64,000 bases of DNA from Capronia americana (Eukaryota > Ascomycota > Eurotiomycetes > Chaetothyriales > Herpotrichiellaceae): NCBI GenBank assembly GCA_016110215.1, contig JADWQD010000003.1, positions 2,914,001 through 2,978,000 of the forward strand, read 5' to 3'. The translations under genes were made by a program, and so were the position numbers. The notes under the pieces are model-generated. The model did no database searches, had not been told where the DNA came from, and was given only the letters and a program-made list of their open reading frames with translations. Shown here in pieces: positions 1-10,234 of the stretch (its first letter is position 1; each line of letters opens with the position of its first letter).

Positions 1-650
1 TGTCATGGGCTGCTAGGCACATACGACGACGGCCTAGGGTGGTTGCAACAGTACAACATCGCTTCGAGGCCGAGAGTTGTGCTCTCGCTTGGATCGACTC
101 TTGGGAGCTTTACCCGACCCGAAGCGGCCGGATTCCTGCGAGGCTTCGCCACTGCCATTGACCATGCCGTCAATGGAGCGATCAGGAGTGAACCCTTGAT
201 GATCATCGGAGTAGACGGGTGTAAGAGGGCGGAGCGGGTCTGGCCTGCATACAATGACAACGATGCGCGAAACGACCGGTTCATAAGAAACGCGCTCGAT
301 CATGCCAACCAAATCCTGGGTAAAGACATTTTTCATCAGGACGAATGGGATCGCCGGGGAGAATGGAATGAAGAGCTTGGGCGACACGAACAGTACCTAG
401 TACCGCTGAAGGATATCTGGTTCGAGGGCCGTTGTCTGAAAGCTGGTGAAAAGATCTTCGTTGTTGCAAGCCACAAGTACGACGATACAGATCGAGAGGA
501 ACTTTGGAGAGGTGCGGGCCTTAGGCTAGTCGACGGATGGCAGGTGCCAGAGACAAAATATGGTAAGCCACGTTCATCTTTTCGTGACGATACCCTGACT
601 TCGGTCCAGGGCTATATCTCCTGTCAGCGCGAGAGGCAAGTACTCTTTGA
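1..650 (+). CDS. SAM-dependent methyltransferase, EasF/EgtD (histidine-specific/DMAT N-methyltransferase) family, 3' part
   Basis: The frame is open from base 1, so the 5' end lies outside the window. The visible part reads GTYDDGLGWL then VVLSLGSTLGSF, the SAM-binding region of this family, then a helical segment and the C-terminal core with VPLKDIWFEGRCLKAGEKIF and ASHKYDD. A 47-nt intron (563-609) joins the core at KYG to a short last exon (610-650) that reads LYLLSAREASTL and stop, matching the family's usual end. In fungi the family includes the N-methyltransferase of dimethylallyltryptophan in ergot alkaloid pathways and the first half of ergothioneine synthase. No sulfatase-like second domain follows, so a stand-alone EasF-like enzyme is favoured over Egt1. 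The substrate cannot be told from sequence. Family call is firm; role is inference. Confidence 0.82.
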
Positions 651-1275
651 TACACGAACAAAAGAACGCCATACTTTGGCCGGACCACAACATGTTTCAA
701 GTTGCGTTGCACTTTGTATATGTGTGTGGCCGGCCTGAAGCCTTCCGAAACAGAGCGCATCACCATTGTGTAAATTCGGTACGAAGACCTTATCCGACCG
801 TCTCCGATCACTGGGGGTGCAAAGCTTTACTTGCACTGCCCCTGCCTTGATCAGATAACAGTTATGTGTGCTATTGATTGCCTCTCGTTTCTATCATTGT
901 TCACCGCACCGACTCCATTCAACCACCGCTTCGTTCTAAGCTCCGCGGGTTGCCCTCTCCAAGTCGAACAATGTAGGTCGATTTGGCTTCTTGATCAGTC
1001 ATCGATCCTTGGGATGAGGGGGCACTTGGGGTGGCGCAGTTGAGACGAGCCTGAATCTACTCTTGTCGTCTGTTGGGTCATTTTGGCCATGACTGCCCGA
1101 TGAATGCTCTTGCCTAGCTAGCCTTCCAAGGACCAGACGTGTTGAATGAATACCTCCCTTCTTTCGAGACCCTTGCGCCGACCCAGTGTGAGTATAAGCA
1201 GAGTCGATGGAAATCCGCAAGAACAGCTCAAGCAGGTCCAACTCCTTCATCCGGACGGCCGGGCGCGGGTGTTAA
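651..1275. other. Intergenic region between two convergent genes
   Basis: Holds the 3' flanks of the methyltransferase and of the small membrane protein. Reading frames here are short and show no recognisable domain or splice-linked continuation. Confidence 0.5.
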
Positions 1276-1962
1276 TCAAGCATTGAGTGCCTCCCCCAAG
1301 ATAATCCGATCGGCAACATACCCCGTCACCGCGGCGAACACAGCCTTATGCAGCAAGTCGATGAGCTGTTTGTTGACAGGCCAGGTCCTAAATATTTCTA
1401 CCGCGGTAATTAGCAGCTAACACAACGCCCCGGATTTGCAATTTTCACCACAAGATGAGGACGCGGGGGCCCTCCATCCACGTACCACGGCAGAGCACCC
1501 ACACCGGTCCAGTTCTCCAGCGTCTGATCGACCAGCAACCTCACGCCCATGAAGATGTAGCTCCCGAACGGGCCGACAATGCCATAATAGCTCATCGCGC
1601 CGCGGAGGCCCGCCGCGAGCATGCCCTGGCCCCAGTGCATCGCGTGGTTGATCTCCTCCGGCCAGGTGTGGAAGTCGAGGTTGAACAGCCGGGAGAGCGT
1701 CTTGCCGGGGACGTAGGAATTCGGTAGGTGGGTGAGCGCCTGCTCGCTCTTCGCACTGAGTGTCATTCTAGGAGATCGGGCGGCGTTATTAGTATGGAGG
1801 ACTCTCTCTCTCTCTCGCTCGGCCATGTTCAGATGTCAATCAAGGGCCACACATAACATACGCTGCGACACCGACGGCGCCGGCTCCGATGCCGATGGCT
1901 ATGCATTCGATCAGCGAGAAGCGGATCTTGGGACGCGCTGGGTTGATGTAGTGGTCGGGCAT
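1276..1962 (-). CDS. Small conserved fungal membrane protein, 164 aa, function unknown
   Basis: Three exons on the minus strand: 1962-1862, 1767-1486 and 1387-1276. They are joined by introns with clear signals: GTATGT...CTAATAAC...TAG for the first, and GTACGT...GCTAATT...TAG for the second. The joined protein starts MPDHYINPARPKIRF, has a hydrophobic glycine-rich segment (LIECIAIGIGAGAVGVAA, about residues 16-33), then HLPNSYVPGKTLSRLFNLDF, a glycine-rich hydrophobic centre (MHWGQGMLAAGLRGAMSYYG, GPFGSYIFMGVRL) and a third segment KAVFAAVTGYVADRII. The middle region LENWTGVGALPWTWPV is the most characteristic part and resembles short membrane proteins seen in many filamentous ascomycetes. 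I know no function for them. Its neighbour is a secondary-metabolism-type methyltransferase, but co-function is a guess. The first intron contains a (CT)n run at 1801-1815. Confidence 0.8.
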
Positions 1963-2494
1963 GGTTGATGCGTGGTCGAGACTCGTGCTCTCGAAGAAAT
2001 CAGGTCCGGGACCGAGATGATATCAGATGAGAGATGGTGGTATGGGAGCGCTTGAACGCTTTATCCCGTCGACTTGTGGCCATGACGTTTGAGGATGTCG
2101 GAAAGGATGTCCGGAGTTACGGCACTGGAAATCACACTGTTTTCTAGACTGTACGGGTGAAGAGGGGGAACTAACGTCTCATTGTAGGTCCTGTGGTTTG
2201 CTGTCACCCAAGAGCATGCTGGCCAAGGAGGAGAGTTTCTTCACGAAAAAACTCGCAGAGGATCTTGAACCCCACGTTGTTCACTCACGCTACGCTGCCC
2301 TACGCAGCTCATATACTGCGACCACCTACTTAAAGAATGCTAGAGCTACGTAGTAGCTATCAGAGCCAGCTCTGAGACGCCACGATTCCCCCTCCAGCTG
2401 AAGCTTCTCGTGTACGGTAATGCAGTCGCCAGACGAGGGGATATCATTCTACGCCGAGTTCACGAACCTCGCTGGTCTGCGCTGTGTATTGCTT
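1963..2494. other. Upstream flank of the small membrane protein gene
   Basis: No supported gene. It should hold the promoter of the minus-strand membrane-protein gene and the 3' flank of the aldolase-like gene. Confidence 0.5.
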
Positions 2495-3328
2495 CTATCC
2501 TCTCCTTGCCTTGATTTCATTATGATAGAGACCCGACCGCTCCACCTGGGCAACCCACGCGGCCCAGATCGGTGGGAACGCCCGGTTTATCGTCTCGTCA
2601 CAATCTTTGGCTTCCTTCTCATTCAAATACAGTATATCCAAGTCCGTGTCGCTCCGAAGGGACATGGCGAGTGTCTGGATGACAGCAGCTCGGCTCACGT
2701 GGATAGCTCTGTACACTGCGTCCTCGAGGCGTCGGGCCCAGGTGACAAATCCGGTGCCTCGCTGGAACACTACACTGTGACCGGGCAGAGCAGCTATTCC
2801 ATCGATTTCGCCGGAGCTGGTAAATGCCCTTGCCAAAGCATCACCAAGGTGTTTGTGGTTAATCAGGAAGTTGTGTGGATGGGTACGAGGCAGGGCCGAG
2901 TAATGGTCAGCGGGGCTAAATATTGGACATTGAGAGCCGACGAAGCCTGCGAGATGATAGCTGGGCTGCAGCAGACTCCCGTGGTTGTTGCACAACCCAT
3001 ATACGATGGCATTTAGGTTGTGCGAATGGACAATGCTCTGGGCTCCAGGGTAATAGTCGTAGATGCAACTGTGAATGTAGTGCTCGGAGGTGGGGGGCAC
3101 GACCTGGACGGTCTGGCATCCACTGTACGGGACGACGACAGGAGACCCGTCGACATTCCACTGGGTGAGGTCGCTCTTGGATGAGACCAGAATGGCGGGG
3201 TCCGGCTGGGCTTGAGGCGCAGGACCTTTTGGAGAAGATGAGATGGTAGCGTGCTCGACTAAAGGCATTGGCTGTAGAAGCACTGCGGGGCAGGTAAATG
3301 GATCTGAAATCTGAGCAGGAAATCTCAT
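2495..3328 (-). CDS. Class II aldolase/adducin-domain protein, divergent; N-terminal exon unresolved
   Basis: A 277-residue frame shows the class II aldolase fold: LVSSKSDLTQWNVDGSPVVV, then SEHYIHSCIY, the metal-site pair in IVHSHNLNAIVYG, then SYHLAGFVGSQCPIFSPADH, the region FQRGTGFVTWARRLEDAVYR, and a C-terminal helix. Known members use the HxH pair and a third histidine from RGHGF; here the third position is threonine (RGTGF). The usual GHISVR segment that should precede LVSS is also not evident. A plausible upstream exon lies near 3399-3549 and could be joined through a GT at about 3398 to the AG before ISDPF (about 3328 to 3311), but no convincing ATG was found, so the start is open. 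It is divergent from the Zn2Cys6 gene starting at 3707 and may share its promoter. It could be a catalytically altered member or a decaying gene. Confidence 0.7.
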   Translation of the reverse strand: MRFPAQISDPFTCPAVLLQPMPLVEHATISSSPKGPAPQAQPDPAILVSSKSDLTQWNVDGSPVVVPYSGCQTVQVVPPTSEHYIHSCIYDYYPGAQSIVHSHNLNAIVYGLCNNHGSLLQPSYHLAGFVGSQCPIFSPADHYSALPRTHPHNFLINHKHLGDALARAFTSSGEIDGIAALPGHSVVFQRGTGFVTWARRLEDAVYRAIHVSRAAVIQTLAMSLRSDTDLDILYLNEKEAKDCDETINRAFPPIWAAWVAQVERSGLYHNEIKARRG

Positions 3329-3706
3329 TTCCGGTAGGTTGTGATTGGCGCAAACTCTGAGGCTGGAAAATATATCCAGACCCCGGACGATCTAGTCCAG
3401 CTCGGGACAAGCGTCTGGCTACGGGTCAAGGTGGCAAGCCAATAGAATGCGGCCTCCAACAATCTCTGGACCTCCCTTCCGGCGGGCGTCAGTGAAGGTG
3501 GAAGGAAGGCAGACGTGAACGAAAATTCAGGGCTGGGTCCGGATCCCACCGCCGCGATGACATGTGGCTGGACTCGCGACGGTCACGTACTCCGTTCACG
3601 CAAAGACTTCCATTAACCTCTGTGCCATGCCCACCTTCTCTCCGCTATTGTTTGTATTCTGAGCCGGACCGCGAACGGCGGACTTCAGCAAACCTCCACT
3701 CAATCA

Positions 3707-6114
3707 ATGAGCTTCCCTTGGGATAGGCCAGCGAACAGTCCGCCCATGCCTGCAGGGACTTTATTACCTGCCACCGAGATTCCCCGATCCGGTCCTTCTC
3801 TCTCCCAATCTCCAGCTTCCTCACTCAAAGCTTCAACCAGGGTTCGTGTCTCGCATGCGTGCGACCGATGTCGTCTTATGCGGACTAAATGCACGGGCAG
3901 AAATCCTTGTGAGAAATGCCTCAAGGATGGAGCAGCCTGTATCTTTGGAGACCGGAAAAGGGAGAGAAACAGAAAGTATGCGCGCGCCACCCTCCTACAT
4001 AACGAACTCCTCACTGAGAGATGGGATAGGGATCTCGCCGAAAGTCTCCTTCAAATTGAGGATTTAAAGACCAAAAACAACATGCTCCTCGACGCTTTGA
4101 AGACCGTTGCCGCCAGTCCGAACTTAGATCCAATTGAAACCACGAAAATCCGAGAAATGATAATCAACGTTTGTTCACGAACTCCTGTGGAAGCATGACT
4201 GATCATGGAGACCTAGTGTGAACTGGACACACCTTCAATGACTCCAAGCACACGAACCGGCGACAGCTCTCGTCTCCCGCCAAGCACGGAGAGCACCCCT
4301 AGCGGTGAGCAGTACGTCGACGCTAGCGTAGGGTCGCCCGCTGGCCATGATGTGCTGACGCATAGCATCGACATGGGCCGTGGGAGAGGAGCGGTCGGCT
4401 TCATCGGGAAGATTTCTGAAGTCTCCTGGATTGCGCGGGCGTACTCCTACATCCTTGCCCCCGCTGGTGGGGACTCTGCCACGCAAAAGAACATCTCCGA
4501 TCGCACCCCTGCCACACAGTTCAACTACTTCATGGTCGATGAGGATCTGTTGAGCCTCGACGAAGACAATGTGGACGCGCTTCATTGGCCCGGTGATCTG
4601 ACGTCCCGGATCCTTTGCGAGGCGTTCTTTCACGCCCTTCATGGTATTTTTGACTGTTTTGCCAGAGAGCGCGTTCTCCAAGAGCTGGATGGATTTCCGC
4701 ACAACCGAATACCCCTGTCCTGGGACCAGCGCAGATGGCTTGCAATAGCAAATCTGATGTGGGCTATTGGATCGAAGTGGTTGCAACAGGCCATGCTGGA
4801 CGATGACCCGGGCATAGAGTCCCACTTGGTGTACTATGCTCGAGCCCGAGCATTGGGGCTCGACCATAGGGTAATGCTTGACCATCCGGACCTCCACGGT
4901 ATAAATGCCTTCGGAATGCTGTCCTTCTACCTCTACACGAACGGCTCGGTCTCCAGGTACGTTTAATTTCCAGAGAGATATAGGCAACGCTGACCGATCC
5001 TAGAGCATGGGCACTGGTGGGGCTGGCGATCAGGAACGCCACGTGTCTCGGTCTCCATCTCAAGGCTGTCGATAGTGCTTTAACCGCGGAACAGCTTGAA
5101 GAGAGAGCCCGTCTATGGTATTCCCTCTACAGTCTCGAAGTGACTCTGTCAGAGGTGCTAGGACAGCCTCCTCTAACATCTCTCGAGTACACCACGGTTC
5201 CTGTTGAGATCCTGAAATGCGATTCCCAGGAGGGGAACTCGGGGGACCCAGACACGCACGGCACAAGGATGTTGTGGTTGGACTTTCTTCGCCGCCGGAG
5301 AGACGCCAGCCAGACGATGCGTGGAGCCCACATACCCTGGCGGAATTTTCAATTCATCGGATACGGCCCTCCCCCACAGCATCTCTCCTCCCGGGCGCGC
5401 CTGTCAATCATCAGCAACCGCGTCATGACACAACTCTATATGCCGAACCTGTCCCATTCATGGGCTGCGGTGCAGAAGATAATCACTGGCCTCAATGTCC
5501 AGCTACTCGGCTGGGAGAATGGTCTGCCAGAGGAGTTAAATCTGAAAAGCACCATCGCCATGGGCTCCGACCCACGCGCGAAGATCGACCTGGCATTATA
5601 CCACCAAAGCATCAGGATGATCCTGTACAGGCCTTGCTTGTGCCGCATTCGCATTCTCAACGAGTCGGCCTACTCCAGAGAGTTCAATCTCACCGGCGCA
5701 AGGAGTTGCGTTCGCGCAGGGGTGTCGTTGGTCGACATCCTTCCGGAGGACGCGTCTGCTCATGATGCGTACCAGCTACTCCCCTGGTGGAACCTCCTGC
5801 ACTACCTGGGCCAGGCTCTGGGCGTTTTCATCCTGGAGCTCTGCCTGGACATGGAGCACTTTGGGGGGTCCGCCACCCTATTAACGCCTCATGTACGGAA
5901 GGCAATGTCATATCTCTGGTGTCTCACCGCGGGTTCGCTGTCAGCCTACAAGGCGTGGAGAATATTTCGACATGCGCTGTTTATTCTCAGCCTTCGAGTA
6001 GACGGCTTCGACATCGACGACATTCCGATGGAGGCGCTGGTACCAACAGGTTGGACGGACGCCGATGAGGCGTCACTGATGGACACTCTGCGGCCGATAG
6101 GCGAACCGGGGTAA
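3707..6114 (+). CDS. Zn2Cys6 transcription factor with fungal-specific regulatory domain, 770 aa
   Basis: Three exons: 3707-4168, 4217-4956 and 5004-6114. The first intron (48 nt) starts GTTTGT, a weaker donor than usual, and ends CTAG; the second (47 nt) is GTACGT...CCTAG. Frame is kept throughout. The DNA-binding cluster is HACDRCRLMRTKCTGRNPCE followed by KCLKDGAAC, and a basic patch DRKRERNRK and a coiled-coil-like stretch follow (about residues 60-145). The middle (roughly 250-640) matches the fungal transcription-factor domain: WDQRRWLAIANLMWAIGSKW, YYARARALGL, AWALVGLAIRNATCLGLHL, RLWYSLYSLEVTLSEVLGQP. The target genes are unknown. The position, divergent from the aldolase-like gene and convergent with the FAD-Rieske gene, makes those two candidates. 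No intron interrupts the zinc cluster, unlike the other two Zn2Cys6 genes in the window. Confidence 0.88.
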
Positions 6115-6785
6115 TCTGATTTGATGCTCGCTTGCGGGGTCGGGACCGGATGGTCAAGCCAGACAGGGTTCGCAGTGACGGGCGAAGTGTTAACACTCTT
6201 CGGCGTCATTGTCTCGCACTCTACGTTCGGCAGGCAGCTCTGGTCTGCTGAGACGACAGGGCCAAAAGCCAAAGACCACCCACAGATTATCCTTCGAGAA
6301 GCCCACTCCAGAAATTCATTTGCTCGTACCGCATGCGTGTTCTGTTTAACGCATGGTTGGCAATCAAGCATCCTACCATAGCTTATTATCGCTCCATTGC
6401 TGAATCAACTTGCGGCGAGGACAATAGCGTCCTTGACATGCACACCTACAGAAAACGATCTGGAGATTCACCCCTTGTTCTATCGATATACGTCGGGAGA
6501 TTCCCACTGTAGGAAGGACTTTGCGGAGTATGTTGGTTAGTTACCTTAGAGGATCTATGACTGTTAACGCACTTTTCACTACGAACAGCTCGACTGTGGT
6601 ACCGGATCTCAATGTAACAGCGGCGGCCTCGGTATCGTACAGGACGCATTGTTGTCCTAAGTATTATGTTTACCACTAAGTGCAGGTGCTGGAGATGCGA
6701 AGCACCACATTCTCCGGAAACCCCGAACCAGGAGCTCCCGAAAACTTCCTGCGTCAATGCCGCCAAGAGATGTTCGTGGGCCTTC
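6115..6785. other. Intergenic region between convergent genes
   Basis: Contains 3' flanks of the Zn2Cys6 gene and the FAD-Rieske gene. Frames in this stretch show no recognisable protein. Confidence 0.5.
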
Positions 6786-8687
6786 TCAAGGCTCGGAAGC
6801 AATCTCCTGTCTTGATTTCGCGCTATTGTCAAAAGGCTTCAACCCGGTCTTTGCCGGACCGCAGATCTGGAGACCCTCGGGGCTGAATCGACTGCCATGT
6901 ATAGGGCAATCCCAGGATTTCTCGTCATTATTCCAGCACACCACTCCATGCAAGTGGGGACAAAGCGCGCTCATGCGATGAATCTGGCCTTCCTTGTCTT
7001 TGTACACTGCTTGGGGACCCTTGGTTGTCGGGTTGAGCACACCACCTTGATCGAGACCCAGGTCTTCGACGTCTTTGATGTCCGAATGCGCAAAACGCTT
7101 GTACTGTGTATTGATCTGAACATCATGCTCAATCATGCTGGGAAGTTTCGAGAGGATAGAACCTTTGCGCTTCGGGTCATAGGCCTTCGACCAATGGTTG
7201 TCAATCCCTTGAATTTGATCCGCAATGAGTCGCCCAGCAAGTACGCCATGGGTGAGCCCGTTCCCAGAGTCGCCGGTAACGACGTAGATGCGATTATTTC
7301 CCGAGTTCTTGCCGATGAAGGCGTTATAGTCAACGGGCTCGAATATCTGGCCAGACCACTTGTAGTCGACTCCACCTGCCTGGGTGAAGCGCTCGCGGGT
7401 CCATGTTTCCAGTTCCTTGTATCGTTCCTCCCACTCGTCTTCCTGCCCAACTTTGTGATCACAACCACCAACGACCATGTAATCGTCTTTCTCGTCGCAA
7501 GCCGTAATGCGGATATATTTGTACGGATCGGCAGAATCGTAGATAAGGCAGTCTTCAACGGTGCCTTTGGGGATCCTGATCGCAATGCAGTATGTGCGGT
7601 GGTACTCCAACTCCGCAACGACACTCAACGTTTGGAGAGGTATGACTGTCGCCTCGACCGCGTGGTGGCACTTGATCGTGTGTCCGTCGAGTGTTGTGAC
7701 TGTGACATCTTTTGGGCCGAGATGGAGGTCGACAAGCGGTATATGTATGCCACTCTCATTGATCCTCGATGCACGGGTATGTGTGTAGCATTGGAAGTTG
7801 GGCTGCTTCTTGAGCCAGTCCAGCACCCCCACAAGATACCTGGTAGGGTGAAAGGTTGCCTGACGACCGACAATGTTGCCACCTCGCTGATCTGGTTTAC
7901 CGTCCCAACCTTTGATTTTGAGGTTTTCGTCATATGCGAAGTCGAGGCCGAGCTGGGAGGCGAGCTCGGCTTCCTCTTTCAGCTCCTTCATGTCTTCTTC
8001 ATGTTCTTTCGTACCCGCAGGATACTGGGACAGATCATATGCCTTCAGCGTCCGGTACTCGCAGTCGATACCAAGCTCTTTTGCGACTTCGCCAACGTGC
8101 TTGATAGCCCAGTCGTGAGACTCTGCCGCGGCTTGTGCTCCCTCTCTTCCGAAGATCTTCTGTATTGCGACGTACCCATCATCAAGATCTGATGCCAGAT
8201 GACCCGATGTTCGGCCGGTCTCTCCTGCAGGGTGCGGTTAGCAACGGTCGTCCCCGCTGCCCAGGTGAGGCTCACCTGAGAGTACGTCTCTTGCCTCGAT
8301 CATAACAACATTGAGGCCTCTCTTCACACACTGCTCCGCAACTGAGATGCCAGAGATACCGGCTCCAATGATGCAAACATCAGTCTCGAGATCTTTGTCT
8401 AATTTGGGGAACTGAGGCCGGTGTGAATAGGGTTCCAAATGAACCCAGACAGAATCGTTAGCGCCTGAAGTTCTCATAAACTGATTTGGATCTGAAGATT
8501 TAGGCATTTTGGCAGATGAGGCTAGACCACGGGCAGGAGTCAGAGAACGGTTGCTGAAGCTTCGTGAGCAAGCAAGATAACTCTGAGAAAGTGTCGAGGT
8601 TCGCGAAATCTGCGATACAGTGAGTGCTCTTGCTGATATTAAATGAAAACTCGATGAACGCAGAAATAGCTGTGAAGCAAAACCCAT
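6786..8687 (-). CDS. FAD-dependent oxidoreductase (DAO type) fused to a C-terminal Rieske [2Fe-2S] domain, 616 aa
   Basis: Two exons, 8687-8276 and 8224-6786, split by a 51-nt intron (GTGAGC...TGCAG) that falls just inside the FAD domain; joined frame reads RDVLSGETGRTSGHLASDLD. The first 60 residues are rich in R and S and almost free of acidic residues, consistent with a mitochondrial presequence; MPKSSDPNQ could be an internal start. The dinucleotide-binding motif is CIIGAGISGISVAEQ with the acidic strand end VVMIEARD. The C-terminal domain has the Rieske ligands ALCPHLHGVVCW and WDCPIHGSRFSPEG (CxH...CxxH). DAO-Rieske fusions are known in bacteria and fungi and are thought to couple oxidation of an amine-like substrate to electron transfer, but the substrate here is unknown. 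A 431-codon open frame on the other strand is a shadow. Confidence 0.9.
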
Positions 8688-10234
8688 GGCTCATGCCCCG
8701 CCCAGAAGTACTGGAAGACGTTTTCCCGCAAACAAAGAATCATGTGTCCTACCGGTGAGGCGAGTCCATAAGTTGACTGGCTGGTGTAGAACTGCAAAAC
8801 TGATGACAACCACGATTTATTCGACACGTCAGAGGTTCGCTTGACACTTCCGCTCTGAATCAGATGCTAGCATTCGCACTTCGTGTTTCTCAAAGGGGAA
8901 ATGAATCGCATGGTTCCGGGCGTTTCATGGATCAACAAGCCTGGAATCCAAGGAAGCCTCCCGTCCTCCCTTCGGTGTCCCTCCACCATCGGTTCACACC
9001 CAACCACTACTTCACAGGGCCATGGTTCATACGAAGCTGAGATGCGGGGAGATCCTGCAACCCTAAAATGATACTTCATGCCTCTCCGATGCCAAGGCGG
9101 GCGGTGGCCAGAGAGTGAGGCGAGACAATTTGTACGTCACCAGCGTGGTGGGAAATGAATCCGGCCAAGCTGACTTCATAGCAACGTAGTTCCGAGCTCA
9201 AGAGGCTCTTCGGATCAATAACCCGAGACTGCCCACAACCCACTCACTCGAGGTGAGACCTCGCTGAACAAAGATAATCTCCAAGACGGCTCATCAGAAG
9301 CAGCAGGCGGGCTCACCTAGGTGTCGAGCGTGCACTGAAAGAGCAAGTGGGCGCCATGGCAATTTGACTGCCACTTCGCTCTAGTTTCGTGAAATGTCAA
9401 GCGCCTCGTGAAAGCGAATGCACCTGCTGCAGCTTGATTTGTTGAACACTCTGGCCGTATCACAACATAAACATCGTAGTACCAGATGAACTAAGAGGGC
9501 AAGAGCACACTCTCCAATCGCTTCTGCCTTTTCTGCCGATTGCCATGAAACTATGCCAACCCAGTCAGACGCCCGAGGAACTGTTTCACCCCAAGATGAA
9601 TGTTCGATGCTCGAGCAAGACCTTCGCTTGAAGCTTGCCCAACCCTTGCTCGCCGGGCGAGGCCGGCGTAGAAGATGCCGCTAGCCTTGATCCCGTGCAC
9701 ATGCTTTTGCATCGTGCGTCGATATCCACGTCACAGCACGATACAGTCGAAAAGGGCTTGACAAGCGTCTACACCGTTGCATCATCTTTACAGGGTGCAA
9801 GTAGAAGGAGGACATACATTCGAGGAATGCGGATATCTAGCTTCTCGCGAGCGCTCTCCTCGACTTAGCGCGTTTAACGGCGAACTTGACGGAACGAAGC
9901 GAGTTAGGCATGATTAGTCGAATCTACAGTAGCTGATATCATTAGTCCCAGAAAGGGCATGACCTGGTACATCGGGAAGCACAATTCGAGGAAATCGAAA
10001 AGTGGCCGCGGAATTTCAAGGAAGGATTCCTCCCCCCGGTCGATTGGCGAGCGTCGGGGTTCTTTTCCGGGATTTGCCATGACGCCAACAGTGGATCGAT
10101 CTTTCGTCACAGGACGAACACCAGTCAACTTCGGTAGGACGACGAATTTCTGTGTCTGCGCTGGCCGAAGCAAGCATGTCATAAGCTGCGCACATTTTTC
10201 CCACACATTGCAGTCTTAGCTCTTCTTGACTCTT
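8688..10234. other. 1.5-kb region without a supported gene
   Basis: Upstream flanks of two divergent genes (FAD-Rieske, minus; Zn2Cys6 factor, plus). Longest frames are under 105 codons with no recognisable motif or splice-linked partner. Nothing else seen. Confidence 0.5.

Noticed and set aside
1801..1821. (CT)n microsatellite taken as coding (Arg-Glu repeat at the start of a 138-codon frame)
   Set aside because: It lies inside an intron with a good donor, CTAATAAC branch site and acceptor; the true start is the ATG at 1962.
5217..5765. 182-codon frame inside the third exon of the Zn2Cys6 gene
   Set aside because: Low-complexity shadow of the regulatory-domain frame.
6897..8192. 431-codon open frame antisense to the FAD-Rieske gene
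   Set aside because: Fully overlaps a gene with clear FAD and Rieske motifs; its own sequence shows no domain and its openness follows from codon bias of the sense strand.
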